From contig JASLBL010000687.1 in NCBI GenBank assembly GCA_030146615.1, positions 1 through 18,279 on the forward strand: a stretch of 18,279 nt of DNA, given 5' to 3'. A program made the translations under genes and the position numbers. Every line of letters starts with the position of its first letter. Position 1 is the first letter of the stretch. Below are positions 1-7,897 of this stretch, piece after piece. A model generated the notes under the pieces. The model was not told the origin of the DNA. It made no database searches and worked only from the letters and a program-made list of their open reading frames with translations. The stretch comes from Actinomycetes bacterium. Its GTDB lineage: Bacteria > Actinomycetota > CALGFH01.

Positions 1-865
1 GGCGCTGGTCGACCGGGTCCTGGGCGGCTACGGCACCCCGGCCACCGGGGTCATCCCCTCCCTCTACCAGAACCTGACCTTCCAGCCGGCCGACGGCGAG
101 GCCTACAACTTCGACCTGGCCGAGGCCAACCGGCTGCTGGAGGAGGCCGGCTACAAGGACGGCGACGGCGACAAGGTCAGGGAGATGCCTGACGGCAGCC
201 GGCCGCTGCGGTTCCGGCTGTTCGCCAGGCAGGAGTCCAACACCTCCCAGCAGTCGGTCCAGTTCATGCAGGGCTGGCTGCGCGACATCGGCATCGCCAC
301 CGAGGTCAAGGTGGTGGAGGAGAACCGCCTGACCGAGATCATCGGCCAGGGCGAGTTCGACATGTTCGAGTGGGGCTGGGTGGTCGAGCCCGACCCCGAC
401 TACCAGCTCTCGACCTTCACCTGCGGCTCGCGGAGCTACAAGTCGGGCGGCGACATCCTGGCCAACCTGTCCGACAGCTTCTACTGCAACCCCGAGTACG
501 ACAAGCTCTATGAGCAGCAGAAGGTCACCATCGACCCGGCCCGGCGGGCCGAGATCGTCAAGGAAATGCAGCGGATGCTGTACGTGGACGCGCCGTACGT
601 GGTGACCTTCTACTACGACGAGCTCCAGGCCTACCGCAGCGACCGCTTCGCCGGCTTCGTGGCCCAGCCCGACCCGGGCGGCGTGGTGCTGTTCCACTAC
701 GGCACCTACAGCTACCGCAACATCTCCACCCCGCAGGCGGCCGCCGCCGCCAGCGACGACGGCGGCGTGCCGATCGTGCCCATCGCCGTCGGGGTGGCCG
801 TGGTCGGGGCGGCCGGGGTGCTGCTGGCGCTGCGGCGGAGATCGACCCAGGACGAGCGCGAGTAG
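1..865 (+). CDS. ABC transporter substrate-binding protein, family 5 (5' end outside the window)
   Basis: This is the C-terminal 287 residues of an extracellular solute-binding protein of the peptide/opine/nickel family (SBP_bac_5). The frame is open from base 2 to the TAG at 863-865, and the internal ATG at 185 is not a real start. Family signs are a leading A-L-V-D stretch, a Y-N-F-D-L-A-E-A-N-R-L-L-E-E-A-G-Y segment followed by an acidic D-G-D-G-D loop, and a late A-R-R-A-E-I-V-K-E-M-Q stretch typical of the second lobe. The last ~35 residues are unusual: an Ala/Ser linker, a hydrophobic helix rich in V, A and G, then a basic R-R-R tail. This looks like a C-terminal membrane anchor. Most bacterial members are instead lipid-anchored at the N terminus, which cannot be seen here. 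The gene lies 11 bases before the permease genes and presumably delivers ligand to them. The ligand is unknown. Confidence 0.9.
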   Translation, partial: ALVDRVLGGYGTPATGVIPSLYQNLTFQPADGEAYNFDLAEANRLLEEAGYKDGDGDKVREMPDGSRPLRFRLFARQESNTSQQSVQFMQGWLRDIGIATEVKVVEENRLTEIIGQGEFDMFEWGWVVEPDPDYQLSTFTCGSRSYKSGGDILANLSDSFYCNPEYDKLYEQQKVTIDPARRAEIVKEMQRMLYVDAPYVVTFYYDELQAYRSDRFAGFVAQPDPGGVVLFHYGTYSYRNISTPQAAAAASDDGGVPIVPIAVGVAVVGAAGVLLALRRRSTQDERE

Positions 866-876
866 GGCCAGGCCCG

Positions 877-1893
877 ATGGCCACCGCGGCCTCCCGGAGC
901 TTCACCCTCGGCGCCGGCCAGCGCCGGCTCGGCGCCAAGCTCATCGGGGCCGTGCTCAGCCTGGCCTTCGTGCTGGTGTTCAACTTCTTCCTGTTCCGGG
1001 TCCTGCCCGGCGACCCGGCCAAGAACCTCACCCGCAACCGCCTGGTCCCGGCCGAGCAGGTGCAGGTGCTGCGGGAGAGCTTCGGGCTGGGCAAGATGCT
1101 GCCCGAGCAGTTCGCCACCTACGTCAAGGACACCCTCACCGGCGACCTCGGCATCTCCTACAAGTTCCGCCGGCCCGTCTCCGAGGTGATCGCCGAGCGG
1201 ATCTGGCCGACGGTGCTGCTGCTGGGCCTGTCGACCATCCTCTCGACCGTGATCGGGCTGTGGATCGGCATCCGGGGGGCGTGGCGGCGTAACAGCGTGT
1301 TCGACCGCGTGTCGCTGGGGGCGTCGCTCGCCCTGTACGCCATGCCCGAGTTCTGGCTCGGCATCATGCTGCTGATCGTCTTCGGAGTCGGGGTCGGGGG
1401 CTTCCCGGGGCTGTTCCCGACCGGCGGGCTGTCCAGCCCCAACACCGAGCTGGCCAGCCTGGCCGGGATCCTGGATGTCGCCCGGCACCTGTTCCTGCCC
1501 TGCCTCACCCTGACCCTGGCCTACATCGCCGAGTACGCGCTCGTCATGCGCTCGTCGCTGCTGGACGAGCTGGGTGAGGACTACCTGACCACGGCCAGGG
1601 CCAAGGGGCTGCGGGACACCCTGGTCCTGCGCCGCCACGCCGTGCCCAACGCCCTGCTGCCCACCACCACCCTGATCTTGCTCAACCTCGGCTTCGTCGT
1701 GTCGGGCGCCATCACCATCGAGACGGTCTACTCCTGGCCGGGCCTCGGCCTGCTCAGCTACGAGGCCCTGCGGACGCCCGACTACCCGCTCCTCCAGGGC
1801 GTGTTCCTGCTGTTCAGCGCGGCCGTGATCGTCGCCAACCTGCTCGCCGACCTCCTCTATGCCTACCTCGACCCGCGTGTGAGGACCGGCTGA
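877..1893 (+). CDS. ABC transporter permease, DppB/OppB type
   Basis: This 338-residue inner-membrane permease has the usual length for the DppB/OppB group. A first transmembrane helix (about residues 22-41) runs into the R-V-L-P-G-D-P motif that marks this family. Further hydrophobic segments lie near 111-132, 148-173, 203-222, 262-283 and 307-330. The cytoplasmic EAA loop that docks on the ATPase is at about 236-261 (D-Y-L-T-T-A-R-A-K-G-L ... H-A-V-P-N-A-L-L-P). It forms the import channel with the next gene product. Start ATG 877 lies 11 bases after the binding-protein stop, and the TGA shares its last base with the ATG of the next permease, so the two are probably translationally coupled. 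Confidence 0.95.
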   Translation: MATAASRSFTLGAGQRRLGAKLIGAVLSLAFVLVFNFFLFRVLPGDPAKNLTRNRLVPAEQVQVLRESFGLGKMLPEQFATYVKDTLTGDLGISYKFRRPVSEVIAERIWPTVLLLGLSTILSTVIGLWIGIRGAWRRNSVFDRVSLGASLALYAMPEFWLGIMLLIVFGVGVGGFPGLFPTGGLSSPNTELASLAGILDVARHLFLPCLTLTLAYIAEYALVMRSSLLDELGEDYLTTARAKGLRDTLVLRRHAVPNALLPTTTLILLNLGFVVSGAITIETVYSWPGLGLLSYEALRTPDYPLLQGVFLLFSAAVIVANLLADLLYAYLDPRVRTG

Positions 1894-2861
1894 TGACCCA
1901 GCCGACGATCGAGGAACCGCTCGGGGGGCCGCCCCAGGCCGACACCACCGTGCCGCCCAGCCTGCCCCCCCAGCTCAGCCCGCGGGCGATCGCACGGGCG
2001 CGGCGGCGGCAGGCGGCGGCCCGGGCATGGCGCGAGTACCGGCGCAACAGCATCGGCATGGTCGGGCTGGCCATCCTGGTCCTGTTCGTCGCCATGGCCG
2101 TGTTCGCGCCGCTGCTCGTGCCCGAGAGCCAGCTGGACGTGACCAGGGCCACCGGCACCCCGTTCTCGCCGCCGAGCGGGGAGTTCCCGCTCGGGACCGA
2201 CGAGAGCGGCCGCTCGGTGCTCGCCCTGACCATCTGGGGGTCCCGGGTGTCGCTGCTGGTCGGGTTCCTCGCCTCGATGATCTCGGTGGTGATCGGCTCG
2301 GTGGTCGGCATCGCCGCCGGCCACTTCGGCCGCTGGACCGACTCGCTGCTGATGCGGGTCACCGACTGGTTCCTGGTGATCCCGTTCCTTCCCCTGGCCA
2401 TCGTGCTGGCCACCGTGCTCGGGCCGTCGCTGGCCAACAGCGCCTTCGTCATCGGGATCACCTCCTGGCCAGGCACGGCCCGGATCGTCCGCGCCCAGGC
2501 CCTGGCCGTGACCTCCCGGCCCTACATCGAGCGGGCCCGGGCGCTGGGGGCCGGCGACTGGCACCTGATCACTCGCCACGTCCTCCCCAACGTGGTCCCG
2601 CTGATCTTCGCCAACACGGTGCTGATCGTGGCCGTGGCCATCCTGTCCGAGACCACCCTGGCCTTCCTGGGGCTGGGCGATCCGCTGCGGGTGTCCTGGG
2701 GGTCGATGCTGGACGCCGCCTTCACCCAGGGGGCCGCCTCCATCGGCGCCTGGTGGTACCTGGTCCCGCCGGGGGTGGCCATCCTGCTGGTGGTGCTGGC
2801 CTTCACCATGATCGGCCAGGCGCTGGAGTCGGTCCTCAACCCACGGCTGCGGGGGCGGTGA
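1893..2861 (+). CDS. ABC transporter permease, DppC/OppC type
   Basis: This 322-residue second permease of the importer carries an N-terminal cytoplasmic extension rich in Pro and Arg (residues 1-50). The first helix is at about 54-76 and is followed by the family motif L-G-T-D-E-S-G-R-S-V-L (100-110). Membrane segments are near 118-143, 158-178, 236-260 and 288-312. The EAA loop sits at about 213-236 (E-R-A-R-A-L-G-A ... H-V-L-P-N-V-V-P), and the late F-L-G-L-G motif is at 258-262. It pairs with the preceding permease, whose stop it overlaps by one base. The ATPase gene follows after two bases. Confidence 0.95.
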   Translation: MTQPTIEEPLGGPPQADTTVPPSLPPQLSPRAIARARRRQAAARAWREYRRNSIGMVGLAILVLFVAMAVFAPLLVPESQLDVTRATGTPFSPPSGEFPLGTDESGRSVLALTIWGSRVSLLVGFLASMISVVIGSVVGIAAGHFGRWTDSLLMRVTDWFLVIPFLPLAIVLATVLGPSLANSAFVIGITSWPGTARIVRAQALAVTSRPYIERARALGAGDWHLITRHVLPNVVPLIFANTVLIVAVAILSETTLAFLGLGDPLRVSWGSMLDAAFTQGAASIGAWWYLVPPGVAILLVVLAFTMIGQALESVLNPRLRGR

Positions 2862-2863
2862 CG

Positions 2864-3828
2864 ATGGCCCTGCTCGAGGTCCACGACCTGACGGTCAGCT
2901 ACCCGGCCAGGGCGGGCGCCGTCCCGGCGGTTCGCGGGGTCGGCCTGACCCTCGACCCCGGCGAGACCCTGGGGCTGGCCGGCGAGTCCGGCTGCGGCAA
3001 GTCGACCATGGCCGCGGCCGTGCTCCGGCTGCTGCCGCCGGGGACCAGGACCTCGGGGACGGTGCTGCTGGAGGGCGAGGACGTGCTCAGCATGCGGCCG
3101 GGTCGGCTGCGGGCGGTCCGCTGGACCGAGGCGGCGGTCGTGTTCCAGGGGGCCATGCACGCCCTCAACCCCGTCCGCCGGGTCGGCGACCAGATCGCCG
3201 AGGCCATCCACCTGCACGAGAAGGTCAGCGACAAGCAGGCTCAGGCGAGGGTGGGGGGCTGCTGGAGCAGGTCGGCCTGCCCGCCCGGCGCGCGTCCAGC
3301 TACCCCCACGAGCTGTCCGGCGGCCAGCGCCAGCGGGTGGTGATCGCCGGGGCGCTGGCCCTTGAACCGAGCATGCTGGTCGCCGACGAGCCCGTGTCCA
3401 GCCTCGACGCCTCGGTCCGGGGCGAGATCCTGGCCCTGCTGCTCGGCCTGGTCCGCGACCTCGGGCTGTCCATCCTGGTCGTCACCCACGACCTCGGCCT
3501 GGCCCGGAACATCGCCGACCGGCTGGCCGTCATGTACCTGGGCCGGATCGTCGAGCAGGGGCCGACCGAGACCGTCCTGGCCAACCCCCGCCACCCCTAC
3601 ACCCGGGCCATGCTGTCGGTCGTCCCCGAGGTCCGTCACCTGGAGGAGCAGATCCTCTCCGGCGAGCCGCCCGACCCGACCCGGGTCCCGGGCGGCTGCC
3701 GCTTCCATCCCCGCTGCCCCGCCCTGGCCTCCGGCGAGGCCGCCCGGGCGGGCGTCGACGACCGCTGCCGCGCCGAGGCCGTGCCCATCCTCCGGGCGTG
3801 GCCGAGCATCATGCTGCTTGCTTCCTGA
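2864..3828 (+). pseudogene. ABC transporter ATP-binding protein, DppD/OppD type, frameshifted
   Basis: This is the energising ATPase of the importer. From ATG 2864 the protein reads Walker A G-E-S-G-C-G-K-S-T (residues 40-48) and the Q-loop V-V-F-Q-G (92-96). The frame is then lost in the six-G run at 3253-3258. One missing G, or a -1 slip there, restores L-L-E-Q-V-G-L-P, the L-S-G-G-Q signature, Walker B with A-D-E-P, and the V-V-T-H-D switch in the +1 register. The family C-terminal zinc-like motif C-R-F-H-P-R-C-P follows. Near 3785-3800 a second missing base seems likely: the read frame ends at TGA 3826-3828, but the other frame gives the expected A-A-C-F-L ending and runs to TAG 3873-3875. 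Restored length is about 320 residues, normal for OppD. No OppF partner gene follows. It could be a true pseudogene, a sequencing error in G runs, or recoded. Confidence 0.8.
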
Positions 3829-3846
3829 CTGACGAATCAGTTAAAA
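3818..3846 (+). promoter_or_regulatory. putative promoter with embedded TetR-type operator (site A)
   Basis: A TTGCTT (-35, 3818-3823), a 17-base spacer and TTAAAA (-10, 3841-3846) precede the FAD oxidoreductase gene. The spacer carries CTGACTGACGAATCAGTT (3825-3842), with the perfect inverted repeat ACTGA-4-TCAGT at its centre (3828-3841). It matches the sequence before the second Rieske gene at 16 of 18 bases. A repressor bound here would cover the promoter core. The match is seen directly; the regulator is inferred. Confidence 0.6.
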
Positions 3847-3879
3847 AGGAGAGTGGCTCTCGGGTCGGGAGGTAGGCGT

Positions 3880-5523
3880 ATGGAGCAGTACGACGCGATC
3901 GTCGTCGGTGGCGGGCACAACGGGCTGGTCGCGGCGGCCTACCTGGCCCGGCAGGGGCAGCGGACGCTGGTCTGCGAGGCCCGCGAGGTGGTCGGGGGCG
4001 CCGCCGTCACCGAGCAGCCGTTCGGGCCCCAGTACAAGGTGACCTCGCTGTCGTACGTGGTCAGCCTGATGCCGCCGTCCCTGGTCCGTGACCTTGACCT
4101 GCACCGCCACGGCTACAAGGTCTACCCCCAGGGCCCCTACTTCGCCCCCCACGCCCGCGGCACCTCCCTCCAGCTGTCCAACGACCCGGCCAGGCGCCGG
4201 GAGGAGATCGCCAAGTTCTCGCCCCGCGACGCCGAGGCCGAGGAGCGCTGGGACGCCTGGATGGCCGGCCTGGCCGACGTGCTCGGGCCCCTCCTGTCGG
4301 CGGTCCCGCCCAAGGTCGGCTCCCGGCACCCGGTCGATCTGGCCGAGCAGGCCCGCCTGGTCTGGCGGCTGCGCGGGCTCGACACCCGCACGGCGGCCGA
4401 CGTCACCCGGCTGTTCACCCTCAGCATCGCCGACCTGCTGGAGGAGTACTTCGAGTCGCCCGAGCTCCAGGCCGTGCACGCGGTCAGCGGGGTCATCGGC
4501 ACCTGGGCCGGGCCGCGCGCCCCCGGCACCGCCTACGTCATGGCCCACCACCACATCGGCGACGTCGGCGACGGCAAGCTCGGCAGCTGGGGCTTTGCCG
4601 AGGGCGGCATGGGCGGGGTCAGCAACGCCATCGCCGCCGCCGCCCGCTCCTTCGGGGCCGAGATCCGCACCTCGGCCCCAGTCCGGCGCATCACCACCAG
4701 GAACGGCCGGGCCACCGGAGTGGTCCTGGAGGGCGGCCAGGAGCTGGCCGCCGACGTGGTCGTGGCCGCCACCCACCCCCGGATCACCTTCCTGGAGCAG
4801 GTCGACCGGGCCGAGCTGCCCGACGACTTCGTCACCGACATCGAGCGCTGGAAGACCCGCAGCGGCACCGTCAAGGTCAACCTGGCCACAGACCGGCTGC
4901 CCCGGTTCACCTGCCGGCCCGAGTTCGACCCGGAGATCCACGGCGGCACCATCGTGCTCGCCGAGTCGCTGGACGACATGGAGGGCGCCTTCCAGGACGC
5001 GGCCGCCGGCCGGCCCTCGGCGGTCCCGTTCGCCGACGTCTGCATCCCGTCGGTGTTCGACAAGACCCTGGCCCCCGAGGGCCACCACATCGTCTCGATG
5101 TTCACCCAGTGGGTGCCCCACACCTGGGCCGGCAAGCCGATGGACCAGGAGCTGGAGGCCCACGCCGACCGGGTGGTGGCCCGCATGGAGGCGGTCGCGC
5201 CCGGGTTCACCGACTCGATCCTGTTCCGCCAGGTGATCGGCCCCTACCAGATGGAGCACGAGTACGGGCTGGTCGGCGGCAACATCTTCCACGGCGAGCT
5301 GTCGGCCAGCCAGCTGTTCCACACCCGCCCGGCCGCCGGCTACGCCGACTACCGCACCCCGGTCCGCGGCCTCTACCAGGCCGGGTCGGCCACCCACGGC
5401 GGCGGCGGCGTCACCGGGATCCCTGGCCGCAACGTCGTCCGCCAGATCAACAAGGACCTCCGCCGGGCCGAGCGACGCGCCAAGGTGCGCCAGCGGCTGC
5501 CGATCCCGACCCGCTCCGACTGA
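3880..5523 (+). CDS. FAD-dependent oxidoreductase, PYROXD2/phytoene-desaturase-like
   Basis: This 547-residue flavoprotein belongs to the COG1233 group (phytoene desaturase, CrtO ketolase, PYROXD2). The N-terminal Rossmann motif is V-V-G-G-G-H-N-G-L (8-16), followed by C-E-A-R and the V-G-G-A-A segment that packs on FAD. The C terminus has the conserved flavin-binding stretch L-Y-Q-A-G-S-A-T-H-G-G-G-G-V-T-G-I-P-G-R-N. ATG 3880 was chosen because GGGAGG (3867-3872) lies 7 bases upstream; the earlier in-frame GTG at 3853 has a Shine-Dalgarno-like purine run almost touching it. There are no carotenoid genes nearby. Its place ahead of a Rieske oxygenase and a sarcosine-oxidase-like gene suggests oxidation of an N-methylated or amine substrate instead. 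The true substrate is unknown. Confidence 0.88.
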   Translation: MEQYDAIVVGGGHNGLVAAAYLARQGQRTLVCEAREVVGGAAVTEQPFGPQYKVTSLSYVVSLMPPSLVRDLDLHRHGYKVYPQGPYFAPHARGTSLQLSNDPARRREEIAKFSPRDAEAEERWDAWMAGLADVLGPLLSAVPPKVGSRHPVDLAEQARLVWRLRGLDTRTAADVTRLFTLSIADLLEEYFESPELQAVHAVSGVIGTWAGPRAPGTAYVMAHHHIGDVGDGKLGSWGFAEGGMGGVSNAIAAAARSFGAEIRTSAPVRRITTRNGRATGVVLEGGQELAADVVVAATHPRITFLEQVDRAELPDDFVTDIERWKTRSGTVKVNLATDRLPRFTCRPEFDPEIHGGTIVLAESLDDMEGAFQDAAAGRPSAVPFADVCIPSVFDKTLAPEGHHIVSMFTQWVPHTWAGKPMDQELEAHADRVVARMEAVAPGFTDSILFRQVIGPYQMEHEYGLVGGNIFHGELSASQLFHTRPAAGYADYRTPVRGLYQAGSATHGGGGVTGIPGRNVVRQINKDLRRAERRAKVRQRLPIPTRSD

Positions 5524-5582
5524 GCCCACCGGGGGTGAACGGTCCGGGGGCCCAAATTCGAGGAGACGAGGAGGTGAGGGCC

Positions 5583-6710
5583 ATGGCCAGCCTGGAGAAG
5601 GCCCTGCCGGCATCCTACTACCTCGACCAGGCGGCCTTCGACCGGGAACGGGAGCGGCTGCTGTTCGGCGAGTGGTTCTGCGCCGGGCGGGCCGCCCAGG
5701 TCGAGCGGCCGGGGTCGCTGGTGGTGGTGGACGTGGCCGGCGAGAGCGTCCTGCTGGTCCGGACCAGGGCCGGGGAGCTGGCGGCCCACTACAACGTCTG
5801 CCGTCACCGCGGTTCCCAGGTGGTGCCGTGCCCGCCCGCCTCCCCGGGCGGGTCCCAGGCCACCCCTCCCCGCAAGGCCGGGTCGCTGCGCTGCCCGTAC
5901 CACTCCTGGACCTACCGGCTGGAGGGCGGCCTGCTGCGCGCCCCCTGGAGCGAGGAGATCGACGGCTTCGACCGGGAGGCCTTCGGGCTCCACCAGGTCG
6001 GGGTGGCCACCTGGGGCGGGTTCGTGTTCCTCCACCTGACCCCGGAGCAGGCGGTGCCCCTGGCCGACCAGCTCGGGCCGGTGCCGCAGCGGCTGCGCCG
6101 CTACCCGCTGGAGGAGCTGCGGGTCGGGCGCCGGCTCGACTACCGGGTCGGGGCCAACTGGAAGCTGGTCGCCGAGAACTACAACGAGTGCTACCACTGC
6201 GCCGGCGTCCACCCCGAGCTGTGCCGGGTCGTGCCCGCGTTCAAGCGCGGCGGGGCCGGCCTTGACTGGGACCGGGGCGTGCCGCACCGCGAGGGCGCCT
6301 GGACCTTCACCGCCACCGGCCGGAGCGACCGGGCGCCGTTCCCGGGCCTGGACGACGACGAACGCACCCGCCACAAGGGCGAGCTCGTCTACCCCAACCT
6401 GATGCTGAGCCTGTCCGCCGACCACGTCGCCGCCTTCACCCTGTGGCCGCACGGCCCGGCCGAGACCACGGTCGTCTGTGAGCTGCTGTTCCACCCCGAA
6501 GAGCAGGCCCGCCCCGGCTTCGACCCCTCCGACGCGGCCGACTTCTGGGACCTGGTCAACCGCCAGGACTGGGCCATGTGCGAGAGCGTCCAGCGCGGCA
6601 TGTCCTCCCGGGCGTACACCGGCGGCTGGTTCGCCCCCATGGAGGAGCCGAGCCTCGACATCCGCCGCTACGTGCTCGACCGGCTGGGAGCTGTCGAGGA
6701 CCTGACGTGA
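5583..6710 (+). CDS. Rieske 2Fe-2S oxygenase, alpha subunit, betaine/carnitine/choline group (GbcA/CntA-like)
   Basis: This 375-residue terminal oxygenase carries a Rieske cluster with ligands C73, H75, C104 and H107. The mononuclear iron site is in N-Y-N-E-C-Y-H-C-A-G-V-H: H205, H210 and, later, D323 in D-F-W-D. E202 takes the place of the bridging Asp seen in classical ring-hydroxylating dioxygenases. That Glu, the ECYHC motif and the ending N-R-Q-D-W-A-M-C-E-S-V-Q-R-G-M are marks of the group acting on carnitine, choline, glycine betaine and stachydrine. This suggests N-demethylation or C-N cleavage of a quaternary amine. The loop between the two Rieske ligand pairs has 28 residues against 18 in the second Rieske protein here. 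A strong GAGGAGGT lies upstream of ATG 5583. The GTG of the next gene overlaps its stop. No reductase gene is adjacent. Confidence 0.9.
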   Translation: MASLEKALPASYYLDQAAFDRERERLLFGEWFCAGRAAQVERPGSLVVVDVAGESVLLVRTRAGELAAHYNVCRHRGSQVVPCPPASPGGSQATPPRKAGSLRCPYHSWTYRLEGGLLRAPWSEEIDGFDREAFGLHQVGVATWGGFVFLHLTPEQAVPLADQLGPVPQRLRRYPLEELRVGRRLDYRVGANWKLVAENYNECYHCAGVHPELCRVVPAFKRGGAGLDWDRGVPHREGAWTFTATGRSDRAPFPGLDDDERTRHKGELVYPNLMLSLSADHVAAFTLWPHGPAETTVVCELLFHPEEQARPGFDPSDAADFWDLVNRQDWAMCESVQRGMSSRAYTGGWFAPMEEPSLDIRRYVLDRLGAVEDLT

Positions 6711-7882
6711 CCACCAGCCACCGGCACGACTGGGACGTGGTCGTGGTCGGGCTGGGGGCGCTGGGTAGCGCGGCCGCGTGGGCGCTGGCCAGGGCCGGGG
6801 CGAGGGTGCTGGGGCTGGAGCAGTTCGAGCTCGGGCACCACCGGGGGGCGTCGCACGACCACGCCCGGATCATCCGCCGCTCCTACCACACGCCCGGCTA
6901 CGTGCGCCTGGCCGGCCTGGCCTATGACGCCTGGGCCGAGCTGGAATGGGAGGCGGGGGAGCGGCTGCTGGTCACCACCGGCGGCCTCGACCTGTTCCCG
7001 GCCTCCTCGGCCATCCCGCCCGGCCCCTACCGGGCCAGCCTGGACGCCTGCGGTGTCCCCTACCAGTGGCTGGACGCCGCCGAGGTGATGCGCCGCTGGC
7101 CGGCCTTCCGCCTCGACCAGGACGTCCGCGGCCTCTGGCAGGCCGACGCCGGCATGGTCCCGGCCGCCCGCGGCACCCAGCTCATGCAGCGCCTGGCCCA
7201 GGGCTACGGCGCCACCCTGCTCGACCGGAGCCCGGTGACGGCCGTCCGCGACCGCGGCGGCTCGGTCGAGGTGGCGACGGCCGACGCCACCTTCCGGGCC
7301 GGCCGGCTGTTGCTCTGCACCGACGCCTGGACCTCCGACCTGCTCGCCCAGCTCGGCGCCGGCCTCCCCCTCGTCGTCACCCAGGAGCAGTTCAGCTACT
7401 ACCGCCCGGCCGACCCGGACGCCTTCGCCGTCGGCCGGTTCCCGGTCTGGATCTGGATGGACGACCCCAGTTTCTACGGCTTCCCGGTCTGGCCAGGGGC
7501 CGCCCTCAAGGCCGCCCAGGACGTCGGCGGCGTCCAGGTCACCGCCACCACCCGCGGCTTCGATCCCGACCCGGCCGCCGTCGACCGCCTGGCCGGGTTC
7601 CTGCGCACCCGCCTGCCCGCCGCCGCCGGCACCCACGACCACACCGCGACCTGCCTCTACACCCTCACCCCGGACCGCGACTTCGCCCTCGGCCCCCTGC
7701 CCGGCCACGACCGCGTCCTGGTCGCCCTGGGCGCCGCCCACGGCTTCAAGTTCGCGCCTCTGCTCGGCCGGGTCCTCGCCGACCTGGCCCTCCACCGCGG
7801 CACCGGCGTCGACCTCACCCCGTTCGCCCTCGACCGCCCGGCCCTCACCACCCCGGTCCCGGAGGCCAACTACCTGGTGTGA
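6707..7882 (+). CDS. sarcosine oxidase-like FAD amine oxidase (MSOX/N-methyltryptophan oxidase family)
   Basis: This 391-residue protein has the usual length of monomeric sarcosine oxidase. It begins V-V-V-V-G-L-G-A-L-G-S-A-A-A-W (11-25), an FAD-binding Rossmann motif, followed by G-L-E-Q-F. Residues 47-57 (G-A-S-H-D-H-A-R-I-I-R) match the substrate-site segment that holds Arg49 and Arg52 in the Bacillus enzyme. C316 in C-L-Y-T-L-T-P-D fits the cysteine that binds FAD covalently, and H345/K348 in H-G-F-K-F fit the active-site positions. The position equal to His269 of the Bacillus enzyme appears to be Asp272, so the substrate may differ from sarcosine. Start GTG 6707 overlaps the Rieske stop by 4 bases (GTGA), showing a shared operon. 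It would oxidise a secondary or tertiary N-methyl amine with O2, giving formaldehyde and H2O2. Confidence 0.9.
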   Translation: MTTSHRHDWDVVVVGLGALGSAAAWALARAGARVLGLEQFELGHHRGASHDHARIIRRSYHTPGYVRLAGLAYDAWAELEWEAGERLLVTTGGLDLFPASSAIPPGPYRASLDACGVPYQWLDAAEVMRRWPAFRLDQDVRGLWQADAGMVPAARGTQLMQRLAQGYGATLLDRSPVTAVRDRGGSVEVATADATFRAGRLLLCTDAWTSDLLAQLGAGLPLVVTQEQFSYYRPADPDAFAVGRFPVWIWMDDPSFYGFPVWPGAALKAAQDVGGVQVTATTRGFDPDPAAVDRLAGFLRTRLPAAAGTHDHTATCLYTLTPDRDFALGPLPGHDRVLVALGAAHGFKFAPLLGRVLADLALHRGTGVDLTPFALDRPALTTPVPEANYLV

Positions 7883-7897
7883 GCTGGCCCCTGTGAG

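Noticed and set aside
3880..5523. carotenoid biosynthesis role for the phytoene-desaturase-like protein
   Set aside because: No crtB, crtE or other carotenoid genes are nearby, and the neighbours point to amine oxidation; COG1233 members have many substrates.
3841..5613. 590-codon minus-strand frame
   Set aside because: It is antisense to the FAD oxidoreductase gene, whose FAD motifs decide the strand.
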